64,000 bases of DNA. Source: JAPPHA01 sp964291635. Lineage in GTDB: Bacteria; Pseudomonadota; Alphaproteobacteria; Rhodobacterales; Rhodobacteraceae. The translations under genes were made by a program, and so were the position numbers. The DNA lies in assembly GCA_964291635.2 (NCBI GenBank), contig OZ219905.1:957533-1021532 (forward strand). The letters run 5' to 3'. The notes under the pieces are model-generated. The model saw only the letters and a program-made list of their open reading frames with translations, had not been told where the DNA came from and made no database searches. Positions 42,565 through 50,419 of the stretch are shown here, one piece after another (the first letter of the stretch is position 1; each line of letters opens with the position of its first letter).

Positions 42565-43460
42565 CAGATCACCCACTTCCTGTATTCGCCGGATTCCTTT
42601 TGGGCCTTGGCATATTCCTGCCGTTCCTCCTGAGTGGGTACCGTGCGGTCCTTCGGACCCGCGTACTTGATCATGGAGAGATCGAGCATCTGCACCATGG
42701 GCTCGCTCCTCGACGCTGCCCAAGCCCGACCCTTCTTCATCTGGAACACCGCGTGAGCCGCACAGCTATAGCCCCGCGAGACACTGCCGATGCACCAGGC
42801 GGCGTTGGGCGCGAACCCGAGATCCGAGAGGGCCGCGTTGCCCGCGCCCACCACGTTCACGCCGACGTAGGACTTGCCTTCCTTCTTGCGCCTGGCGTGA
42901 AAGTGCTTCTCGATGCAGCGCTGCAGCTCGTGGTAGATGCCGTTTGTGCCGAGCTCTTCCTGCTTGAGGTGAATCGGCTCGGCCCGCGGGTCGCCGTCGC
43001 TGTGCTGGGGCTGACCCATGCCCATCACCGGCATCTCTGCGTCCATGTAGTCGTCCACCAGTTCCTTGGCGATCTCGTCGACGCTCTTGCCTTCCTTCTG
43101 ACCCCGCTCCAGGTATGTGTTCATCATGTAACCGTGGGCGGCCCCGGGACCGTGCACTCCGCCAAAGGTCATAACTCCCGCCGCCACCGCGGTGGGCAGG
43201 TTTGGGCGCCCGGCGGTGACCGCGATGGCAGAGCCTGCCGAGGGTGACATTGAGTGCTCGAGGAAGCTGCCCATCTCGTAGGTGAGCATCTTCTCCTCGG
43301 CTTCGGTGGGGATGCGGCCTTGGAAGAGCACGAAAATGGCGTCACTGAAGGAGTAACCCTCCTCGGCCAGGTCGCTCAGGTTGTAACCGCGCATCACTGT
43401 CTTTTCCCGGGTCTTGTAGGAAAGTGCGGTCTTGCGTTTGATGAGTGGATCTCTGCTCAT
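42564..43460 (-). CDS. Citrate-synthase-fold protein, citryl-CoA lyase-like (paralogue 2)
   Basis: A 298-residue protein related to the one just downstream. The first active-site region is G-G-V-H-G-P-G-A-A-H-G near residue 100, with His kept. The second reads G-M-G-Q-P-Q-H-S-D-G-D-P-R-A near 150, where the usual His is replaced by Gln, although another His lies three residues on. L-S-D-L-G-F-A-P-N then R-G-Y-S-C-A-A-H-A-V-F form the C-terminal core. Its ATG at 43460 overlaps the stop of a recombinase-fusion frame, indicating that the original upstream gene of the operon has been cut away. Confidence 0.82.
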   Translation of the reverse strand: MSRDPLIKRKTALSYKTREKTVMRGYNLSDLAEEGYSFSDAIFVLFQGRIPTEAEEKMLTYEMGSFLEHSMSPSAGSAIAVTAGRPNLPTAVAAGVMTFGGVHGPGAAHGYMMNTYLERGQKEGKSVDEIAKELVDDYMDAEMPVMGMGQPQHSDGDPRAEPIHLKQEELGTNGIYHELQRCIEKHFHARRKKEGKSYVGVNVVGAGNAALSDLGFAPNAAWCIGSVSRGYSCAAHAVFQMKKGRAWAASRSEPMVQMLDLSMIKYAGPKDRTVPTQEERQEYAKAQKESGEYRKWVI

Positions 43461-44068
43461 GCCAAGGCTCCTGATTCCTTCTGCGAACGATTGATGTTGT
43501 CCAAGTACTGTTTGGTGTCAATGCCAAAGTAATATTCCCACCCTTGGCGACTGGTGACGAACCAGATCATCCGTCGATTCTGTTCTCCTTTCGCGGCGAG
43601 CACCAGCAGCGCCCGATCACGCCGTCCGTACCAGGTGGAGAGGTCGGGCGCGGCGACGAGTGCCTCGATCTCGTCTTCCGTGAGCCAGGTCACGGTGCCC
43701 CTTTTGTGCCGCTTTGCCGGCAGTTGCAGGATCTTCTGGCAATGGTGCAGGACCTGGGGTTCGTTGACCGCGACATGACGGATGAAGGAACGGATGGCGG
43801 CAAGACGGACATTGCGGCTCTGCGCGCTGTTGCCGCGTTCGGCCTCGAGATGTTCGAGAAAGTTCCCGACAAGATCGGCATCGATGTCCGAGATGTCCAT
43901 GTCCGTTGACGCCAGTCCGCACCGCGCCTCGGCAAATTCAAGGAGCAGCCGGAAGGTATCACGATAGCTTGCGATCGTGTTCGCACTGGCCCCGAGTTGG
44001 CTGATGAGCCGCACGGTGAAGAATCTCTGCACCAGCGGCGCCAGTGGTGTCGGCACGGTTCCGGTCAT
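43457..44068 (-). pseudogene. Tyrosine recombinase N-terminal half fused to the tail of another gene
   Basis: The frame from ATG 44068 encodes the SAM-like core-binding domain of a phage-type integrase (T-I-A-S-Y-R-D-T-F-R near residue 30, then R-L-A-A-I-R-S-F near 85) and the beginning of the catalytic domain (W-L-T-E-D-E-I-E-A-L, then R-R-D-R-A-L-L-V-L). About 43600 the recombinase match stops and an unrelated tail (W-E-Y-Y-F-G-I-D-T-K-Q) runs to the TGA at 43457, which overlaps the next gene. I infer that a deletion joined the recombinase to the 3' end of the operon's former first gene. No catalytic Arg-His-Arg-Tyr set remains. Confidence 0.7.
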
Positions 44069-44610
44069 GACGCGTCTCCATCCCCGAGAGTTCGCAGGCC
44101 GCGTTCGCTCGCTAGGGCCAGCAACTCCGGCACGGCCTCGATATACCACCATGTGCCGGACGGTCTTGCATGTCCCAGGTATGCACTGAGCTTGTGCATC
44201 TCCGCGTCCACGTCACGTCCCTGCCGAAACCAGTCGAGAATTGTCACGGTGGCCATCGCGCAGATCGTGGATCCGCGGCCCACGGTCCCTTCCCGGCGAG
44301 GGCTGGCGCAGGCCAATGGCCTGGCCGACCTTGGCGAAGTACCATTCTGCGGAATGAAAATTTTTCCGCTTGCCGCTTTCTTCCTGAAAGAGCGCACCGC
44401 TGCCTGTCCGGGCAACAACATGGTCACGGAATTGCTGGTAAGCCTGCAGCTTCGCGACCACGCACCGGGTGAGCGGAATGACGCGGCACTTCCCGTTCTT
44501 GCCGTGCCTGACGGACAGGGTGGTGTCTTTGGCGTCGATATCCCGGTCGTTGAGCCCGAGGGCGGCTGTTGCGCCGTCGGGAACGCCTCGTGAAGGAGCG
44601 GACGCGGATC
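44065..44610 (-). pseudogene. Tyrosine recombinase C-terminal half, frameshifted
   Basis: In one frame the catalytic domain can be read from L-N-D-R-D-I-D-A-K-D near 44540 through G-K-N-G-K-C-R-V-I-P-L-T to R-I-H-D-L-R near 44265. The match then continues in another frame with A-M-A-T-V-T-I-L-D-W-F-R-Q-G-R-D-V and L-S-A-Y-L-G-H-A-R to the stop at 44065, near the expected end. About five bases are missing at the junction, removing the motif His. The last codon overlaps the start of the second recombinase, as in multi-recombinase elements where two or three integrases are encoded in series. The 5' part is missing. Confidence 0.72.
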
Positions 44611-44694
44611 ACGAACACGGTCGGCGGGTTGCTCCGGCTGCACGGCGTATCCTGTGAAGCCCATAAGATGTGGGGATTGCGTGAGCGTCTGGAT

Positions 44695-45338
44695 ACGAGG
44701 CCTCGACCATGATGTAGGCGCCTTCAAGGCAACTTTTCCAGTCATCGGTCGCGATGACTTTCCGGCCGAGGTCGGATTCGAGCCGGTCCGTGAAACTTTC
44801 GTGGCTTTCCGGGCGCCGCGAATGGACCCGGATTTCCTCGAAGTCGAAAAAATGGGCAAACAGGAGGACATTCCAGTATGCGGTCCCGTGGGCACCGACG
44901 CGGCCGAAGACCTTCGGCTCGGGCGTCGCCAAGAAGCGCGCACCGATGGCGGTCCATCGCGCCGGTCCGCATTTCCGTTATGCCCGTGGCGTCAATGATC
45001 GCTTTCGGGGCGCCGTTACGGGGATCGAAGAGTGTCAGGATCCCGTACTCGGACGGCCGTCCATCCCGGTAATTGTCGACGAAATTCCCAACGACCTTGG
45101 TTCCCGCACTGTCGATGTCGCCACCGATCCATCCCCGGAGCACGTTGAAGTGTCCATCGACACCCGCCCGGGGGCGAATTTGGGTTCTCGGCTCGATCAC
45201 GGTTTCTCCTTGCCCCTGCATGAAAGGCCCGGTTTCGACGGCAGCCATGATCGCTTTGTCGTCAAGCGCCGCCTGTTCGACATCGAATCGGTTAAGGAAG
45301 TCGATGTGGACCTCTGGAGAACGGAAAATGGTCGTCAC
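44695..45338 (-). pseudogene. Ornithine cyclodeaminase/mu-crystallin family, truncated and frameshifted
   Basis: The start (ATG 45338) and the N-terminal half through T-G-I-T-E-M-R-T-G-A-M are normal for this family of NAD-linked amino-acid cyclodeaminases or dehydrogenases. One extra base near 44960 shifts the frame, after which F-G-R-V-G-A-H-G-T-A-Y-W (the dinucleotide-binding part) continues to E-G-A-Y-I-M-V-E-A-S near 44700. The sequence then stops matching and is followed by recombinase remains, so the insertion or deletion that brought the recombinases removed the last third. The gene is dead on both counts. Confidence 0.8.
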
Positions 45339-45539
45339 CGAAACTCAGATTCTCCCGTTTGGGACGGTTTCCGGAAATCCGGAAAAACCGTCGGTCCGTC
45401 GCAATGCCGGCCCGCAGCGTCAGCGACAATGACTGCAACCCGAAAGGGAGATGGCTTGCGTTACGATGCGTTCTCTTCGCGGACCGGAAATCCCGGCAGG
45501 CAACGTCAATCGAATGTCAACGTGCGCAGGTTAGTCTGC

Positions 45540-46019
45540 CTACGCTCCGGCGTTATTGCCGAACAGGGCGCGCAACGCGTCATCGGAGTCCGGTTCCGTC
45601 TCGAAGCAGACGTTTCGTTCGAGCAACGGTTTGAGCCAGGGCTGTGCCCGCTTCGTCCAGATGTGACAGGTGGGCGAGACGACCGAGGTGTCATCCAGCG
45701 TGCCGGCCTTCATGCTGAGTATCGTCTTCCCTTCCGCCCGCAGGTTGCCACCCGCATGGTAGAGCCGGGTTCCGCATGCGCCACAGAACGCGCAAGTCTT
45801 CTCGCGCCCCGATTCGCCGCACGTGCGGTATAGGTGTGGCCTGGCGCCGGTGAATTCGACTGCATCGCGTTCCATCCACATGGAGAGACCGAACGCGCTC
45901 GAGGACTGCTTCTGGCAATCCATGCAGTGGCAGGCGTAGAGCGCGATCGGCGCGCGCAGGAGCCGGAACCGGATTGCCCCGCACTGACAGCCGCCTTCCT
46001 GATCTGCTGCGACGGACAT
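45540..46019 (-). CDS. GFA-family (glutathione-dependent formaldehyde-activating) protein
   Basis: A 159-residue zinc protein. The Cys pairs expected of the family are present: G-G-C-Q-C-G-A-I-R near residue 12, A-C-H-C-M-D-C-Q-K near 35 and F-C-G-A-C-G-T near 80. Proteins of this fold bind small thiol adducts or act as carbon-sulfur lyases; most have no proven role. ATG 46019 is chosen as the start because the conserved domain begins directly after it; a longer frame to 46118 has no support. Confidence 0.88.
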   Translation of the reverse strand: MSVAADQEGGCQCGAIRFRLLRAPIALYACHCMDCQKQSSSAFGLSMWMERDAVEFTGARPHLYRTCGESGREKTCAFCGACGTRLYHAGGNLRAEGKTILSMKAGTLDDTSVVSPTCHIWTKRAQPWLKPLLERNVCFETEPDSDDALRALFGNNAGA

Positions 46020-46910
46020 GATTCTTGCGTCCTTCCTCTCCGTTGATGGACCCGGCAAACTGACCAAGGCTTTAGCATACATCTGATTGATCCCGGGTGC
46101 ATTGAGGGAACAGCGCAAAAATTCGGGTGAATTGGTGGGAATCCCCCTTCAAATCGAGTTCGTGGAGCAGGCAGGTTCGCCAAAAGCTGTCAAGACATCG
46201 AAAATCCAAATGCAATGGCTTTGGAAACCTGACCGACCAAATCCTGCCGCCCTTTCCCGATAATCTCTCTCTTTGAGTACGTGTGGGAGGGCGCGTGACG
46301 GCGAAGGGATGACGGCGGGACCTTCAACGCCTGTCGGCAGTGCGATTGCGACTGTTGAACGGGGTTGCGCCACTTCCGAGCTATGCCAGGGACCCGATTA
46401 ACCGTTCGCGCTGGCTGCGGGACGGCTAAGTGATCTGCTTTACGGGCACAAAGTTCGATTGCCGCAGGGACTCGAAACCGTCAGTGCGACAGACCGTGAG
46501 ATCCAAGCGCGCAACTGCCGCTTGGCGGCGGCGGTCACTTGGCTGGCCAGGGATGTGGAAATCCTCAACGTGCTGGTCGCCGAGTTTCGGGATGTCGCCA
46601 TCTTCGACGAGTTGGGTCACGGGAACTGGAAGGACCTCGTACGTTTCATACTCAAATCCGCTTGGCGGAAGCTCTGCAAACATCCCGGTCGTGTCGAATG
46701 TTTCGATGAGAATAGCCTGCCGGTCTTGCCAGGGAACGCGCTTTGCTTGGATGAGCCACCCTTTCGCTGAGCTCGTAACGACCCTAAGTGGTCTCGTGCA
46801 GGCGCGAGCCAGACGTTGCAGCCGTAGAAGGACAGGACATGCGTCATGCTGTCATCGAGTGTCCGCAGTTCGTTCGAGTTTTCCGTTGATTCAATCCGCG
46901 CCAACACATC
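46020..46910. other. Decayed or unrecognised stretch
   Basis: About 890 bases without a gene I can support. On the minus strand between about 46430 and 46780 one frame reads smoothly for around 115 codons (I-Q-A-K-R-V-P-W-Q near its start) but has no start codon and no recognisable domain. It may be the 5' part of a gene lost together with the neighbouring pseudogene. Confidence 0.35.
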
Positions 46911-47431
46911 CTATCTTGGTGTCGAAGAAAAGGAACTGCTCTTCCTCGAACTGCCTTTCACCAATCGCTCCACGGAGTCGGCGACACGGTCAAGGGGAAC
47001 ATTTTCGACCTTTGACCCAAGAGAGTTGAGCCCGGTACTTTTCCGCTCTTCCTCAAGGCATCGCGACGGAAACACGAAGAATGTCAATTGCTCGGGGTCA
47101 CCGTGATCGACTCTGCTTTCCCGGCTCTCCCCATGCCACGCAAAGACGTAGATTCTGCGGGCCTTCCCGGTTCATCTATCCACACGCCGTGGCGTCGCCG
47201 GTAACCCGTCCGCGGTGCGATGTCGAACCTTGCAGGACCGGCTGTCGCGTTTTCTCCGGTGTGCCTGGGTTGGCGTGCGGCGGACTGCTCAACCTCAAGC
47301 CTGCATCCCGAGTCATGTTCCGGGTCCCAAGGCGCCCAGTCGTACTCCTGCGTCCAGGGCAGCGTCCACCCTGAGCCAAGGAGCTCTGTCAAGAGGCACT
47401 CGACGTACTCCGCGCGGTGCACGTTGTTCAT
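46911..47431 (-). pseudogene. Nuclease-like hypothetical protein with frameshift and altered E-x-K motif
   Basis: The N-terminal part from ATG 47431 (H-R-A-E-Y-V-E-C-L-L, then A-P-W-D-P-E-H-D-S-G) runs to G-R-P-A-E near 47150. The family continuation Y-V-F-A-W-H-G-E and T-F-F-V-F-P is one base out of frame and ends at 46911. In homologues I know, the segment after D-x-E-H is R-L-E-V-K-Q-S-A, resembling a PD-(D/E)xK nuclease core; here it reads R-L-E-V-E-Q-S-A, so the Lys is also lost. The biological role of the family is not known to me. Confidence 0.65.
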
Positions 47432-48054
47432 GATCCGACGTTCGAACTGCCTGGGAAGACGGGCGACACCCGTTCCCGTAGCGGTGCCAACCTCCGGATC
47501 GCGTCTCCGGTGCCGACAAGGCCAGGTTTCACGATCTTCGCATTGATCCCCCGAAGGCAGAACTTCTTCCCACGCCGGGAGTTTACGAACTTCATCGCTT
47601 CGAGCCCGAAGCGGGAGGCAAATTTCTTGCAGCCAAGATGTGGAACCGCGGTCACCTCGATGATCGCGGACCCCATTGCAAGCCTGGTGCCCGCCGGAAG
47701 GTTTTCCTTGCTGAGGTCCAGGTCGACGAAGAACTGATCACCGGCGAGAGCCCATCGGTCCTCGGAACGTGCCAAAAGCGCGATAACCCGTGAGTTCATC
47801 AGGTTGAGTTGCATCTCCGGATGGGCCGTCCCGTCATCCGTGTGCCTGCTGCCCCGGGAGCGCCAGTTGTCCCCAATGAGTCCTTCACCAAGGTCCAGTT
47901 CACCGGTATTCACCACGTCTCGCTCGTCCACACCGGGCCTTCGAACTATCATCCTGACAACGCCGTCGTCTTTGGGTGACGCAAGAATATCCGGCAGCCC
48001 GGCCTCAAGTTCGTCTGCCCCCAAGAAATCCATCGTTGTCATCCTTGCCATCAA
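47428..48054 (-). CDS. MOSC-domain protein
   Basis: A 208-residue protein with a MOSC domain, the fold used by molybdenum-cofactor sulfurases and YiiM-type reductive enzymes. G-E-G-L-I-G-D-N-W near residue 55, D-Q-F-F-V-D-L-D-L-S near 105 and the conserved Cys in P-H-L-G-C-K-K-F near 140 are visible. No other cofactor domain is attached. Its start overlaps nothing and it sits alone downstream of the LysR gene. The stop overlaps the start of the nuclease-like pseudogene by four bases, so the two were an operon. Confidence 0.88.
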   Translation of the reverse strand: MMARMTTMDFLGADELEAGLPDILASPKDDGVVRMIVRRPGVDERDVVNTGELDLGEGLIGDNWRSRGSRHTDDGTAHPEMQLNLMNSRVIALLARSEDRWALAGDQFFVDLDLSKENLPAGTRLAMGSAIIEVTAVPHLGCKKFASRFGLEAMKFVNSRRGKKFCLRGINAKIVKPGLVGTGDAIRRLAPLRERVSPVFPGSSNVGS

Positions 48055-48360
48055 TGACCTGACGATCGCTCACGGCGCTTGTGTCGCGCTTTCTGTCAGG
48101 GGCACGAGACTGAACTTCTGCCGTGCGACCCAGAATTCGCCCTGTGCCTTTCGGGACAAAAAACTATACCCTTTATGTGGTGCCCGGTCCACGTTTCAAG
48201 CAGTTCGGCACCGGTCGGAGTGTCCCGGCATATGACCACCAGATCATGTATTCCAGGCGGAATTTGCCACAATTGGTCGGCAAGAGTTCATGGACGAAAA
48301 CCATCTATCCGGCACACCGCACCGCAATACGAAAAAGCGGAATTGCAGGTGATGCCCTCA
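48055..48360. other. Intergenic stretch, nothing recognised
   Basis: About 305 bases between two minus-strand genes, expected to carry the MOSC-gene promoter. No motif is obvious. Confidence 0.35.
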
Positions 48361-49281
48361 TCACTCTTCACCTTGATCGAGGCCAGTGCCGAAACTGGCG
48401 AGCGCTTCCTCGAGATGGCCTGCCATCGCATGCCCGGCCACGGTCGGCATCCGGTCGGATGAGGCAATCAGGCAGAGACGCAATTTGGACAATCGCTCGC
48501 CTTCCAGCGGAACGGCAACGAGTTGCCCTGCGGCCAGTTCTTCGGAAAACCCCAGGCGCGTATAGAATGCAATCCCGACGCCCAGAAGCAGGAGGCGTTT
48601 GACTACTGCCTGGGTGTTGGAGACCGCCACCGGCCTGTGTGCTCTCTTGAATGTCTCCATTTCGTCCCCGACAAATGGCTGCATCGTGTCGGCAGGGTCC
48701 TGGTAGATCAGGCGATGGGAGCCGCAATCGCCGAGCGGAAGTGAAGTTCGCGACGCCAGCTCGTGTTCCGGCCTCATGATGACACACATCGGGCAGGCGA
48801 TTTCTTCGAGCACCGTGACTCCGCGGCGCCAGCTCGGAGAGAATGTCAGGCCGAGATCCGCGGTGCCCTGGGAGACGGAATGCAAGACCTCGATGGGGTC
48901 GCAGGCCGTGACGCGTACCTGTACCGCCGGATGCACCGAAACGAACCGGGCCACTGCCACGGGCAGAAAATGCACGGCGGGACTGTCCAGCGTGGCAATG
49001 GTGACGTCACCGCTGACGATGCCGCGCAGCTTGTCGATTTCGCCGCGGAGCCTTGCGAAGTCGTGCAATGTGTCCCGTGCGTGGCGTTGCACGAGTCGGC
49101 CGGTGTCAGTCAGCCGCATACCGTCCGGGCGGCGCTCAAACAGCGGTGTGCCGAGATGGTCCTCCAGCTTCAGGATTTGCCGGTTGACGGCCGAGGCGGA
49201 GATATGCAGGCGCTCCGAGGCACGGCGGATCGATCCAAATTCAGCCACCGCCTCGAAGTAACGTAGCACGACCGCATGCAT
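48361..49281 (-). CDS. LysR-family transcriptional regulator
   Basis: A 306-residue LysR-type protein. The winged helix-turn-helix at the N-terminus (F-G-S-I-R-R-A-S-E-R-L-H-I-S-A-S-A-V-N-R) is followed by a two-lobe ligand-binding domain with G-L-T-F near residue 150 and G-V-G-I-A-F-Y near 240. It lies six bases after the ferredoxin gene on the same strand, so it may be read from the same operon, and it is the likely regulator of the 49.3-55.7 kb transport and catabolic genes. Confidence 0.93.
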   Translation of the reverse strand: MHAVVLRYFEAVAEFGSIRRASERLHISASAVNRQILKLEDHLGTPLFERRPDGMRLTDTGRLVQRHARDTLHDFARLRGEIDKLRGIVSGDVTIATLDSPAVHFLPVAVARFVSVHPAVQVRVTACDPIEVLHSVSQGTADLGLTFSPSWRRGVTVLEEIACPMCVIMRPEHELASRTSLPLGDCGSHRLIYQDPADTMQPFVGDEMETFKRAHRPVAVSNTQAVVKRLLLLGVGIAFYTRLGFSEELAAGQLVAVPLEGERLSKLRLCLIASSDRMPTVAGHAMAGHLEEALASFGTGLDQGEE

Positions 49282-49287
49282 CCCGCT

Positions 49288-49620
49288 TCAGCCCCCATTT
49301 GTGTCCCAAGCGGCTACGACAGGGTGGTCCTGTTCCGTGCGAAAATCCGGGCCAAGACCACCTGGCCGGCCCCAGCCAGTCACGGCATTATCGAAGAACT
49401 CGGCGTTGACGGCAACGAAGTCGGCGGAATGCGGCGGCAGATCGTCCTCGTACCAGATCGCATCCACCGGGCAAACCGAGACGCAGATCGCGCAGTTGAT
49501 GCATTCGTCGGGCTGGATGTAGAACATGCGCCCGCCTTCGTAGATGCAGTCGACCGGGCAGACTTCGGTGCAGACACCATCCTTGATATCAATGCAGGCC
49601 TCGGCGATGACGTAGGTCAT
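49288..49620 (-). CDS. fdxA: 7Fe ferredoxin, FdxA-like
   Basis: A 110-residue ferredoxin. Cluster ligands are in C-T-E-V-C-P-V-D-C and C-I-N-C-A-I-C-V-S-V-C-P, the pattern of 3Fe-4S/4Fe-4S ferredoxins of the FdxA type. The ATG at 49620 is the start by homology and has GGGAGTCC before it. FdxA genes are often free-standing; here it follows the enoyl-CoA hydratase gene by about 30 bases and could pass electrons for the FAD oxidoreductase encoded upstream. Confidence 0.94.
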   Translation of the reverse strand: MTYVIAEACIDIKDGVCTEVCPVDCIYEGGRMFYIQPDECINCAICVSVCPVDAIWYEDDLPPHSADFVAVNAEFFDNAVTGWGRPGGLGPDFRTEQDHPVVAAWDTNGG

Positions 49621-49651
49621 GAGGGACTCCCGACATGGAGCGGCGGGGGAC

Positions 49652-50419
49652 TCATTCCCCGGACCACACGGGCGTGCGTTTTTCCCTGAACGCCGTGATG
49701 CCTTCCTTCGCGTCACGGCTTTGCAGTGCCGCAACGAGGCTCGGGAGGCGGGCATTGCGGGCTTCCGAAACGGTCAGGTGCGCATTGTCGCTCGCCGAGC
49801 GCTTGATTGCCTTGAGGCTGAGGGGCGCACAGGCGACTATGTCGCGGACCCAGGCATCGACCGAAGCGTCCAGTTCATCCGGGGGCACGACCTGGTTGAC
49901 CAGGCCGTGTTCCAGCGCTTCCGTGGCTCCGATGTGCCGGCCAGTCAGCAGCAGTCCCATGGCAAGGTTCCGCGGAAGCCGGCGCGGCAGGGTCACCATG
50001 CCGTCGAGCGGCAGCCGCCCGACCCGCGGCTCCGGCAAGCCGAATGTCGCCGTCTCCGCGGCGATGGCCAGGTCGCAGCCCAACACCATTTCAAATCCGC
50101 CTCCGAGCGCAATGCCATTGACCTTCGCAACGACGGGGACCGACGGACGGCGGCCCAATGCGATGCCGCCGAAGCCATGGTCACCGGTGCGGGCCCAGTA
50201 GGCGAGTCCGTCGGGGCCGTCCTCCTTCATGTCCGCGCCAGCGCAGAACGCACGCCCGGTTCCGGTCAGGACCGCGCAGCGGATCTTCGGGTCGAGGTCG
50301 ATCTCGTCCCAGATGTTTCCGAGTTCAGCCTCTGTTTCCGAATCGACGGCATTCATTCTTTCGGGTCGGTTCAGCGTCACGCAAGCGACGCCGTGCGACA
50401 CCTGGAATTCAACACTCAT
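49652..50419 (-). CDS. Enoyl-CoA hydratase/isomerase family protein
   Basis: A 255-residue crotonase. The oxyanion-hole motifs are A-F-C-A-G-A-D-M near residue 60 and N-G-I-A-L-G-G-G-F-E-M near 105, and the acid/base positions are in L-P-E-P-R-V-G near 130. It acts on a CoA thioester. The start overlaps the CoA-transferase stop by four bases (ATGA), so it follows CoA activation in the same pathway. The pair recalls carnitine-type systems (CaiB/CaiD), but the substrate here is unknown. Confidence 0.93.
   Translation of the reverse strand: MSVEFQVSHGVACVTLNRPERMNAVDSETEAELGNIWDEIDLDPKIRCAVLTGTGRAFCAGADMKEDGPDGLAYWARTGDHGFGGIALGRRPSVPVVAKVNGIALGGGFEMVLGCDLAIAAETATFGLPEPRVGRLPLDGMVTLPRRLPRNLAMGLLLTGRHIGATEALEHGLVNQVVPPDELDASVDAWVRDIVACAPLSLKAIKRSASDNAHLTVSEARNARLPSLVAALQSRDAKEGITAFREKRTPVWSGE

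Noticed and set aside
41020..42633. A 537-codon open frame on the plus strand
   Set aside because: It lies opposite the citrate-synthase-fold and dehydrogenase genes, is Arg/Pro-rich with no motif, and is the mirror of high-GC coding sequence.
47084..47431. Intact 115-residue protein
   Set aside because: Its last 25 residues are out-of-frame sequence; the conserved continuation lies one frame over, so it is half of a frameshifted gene.
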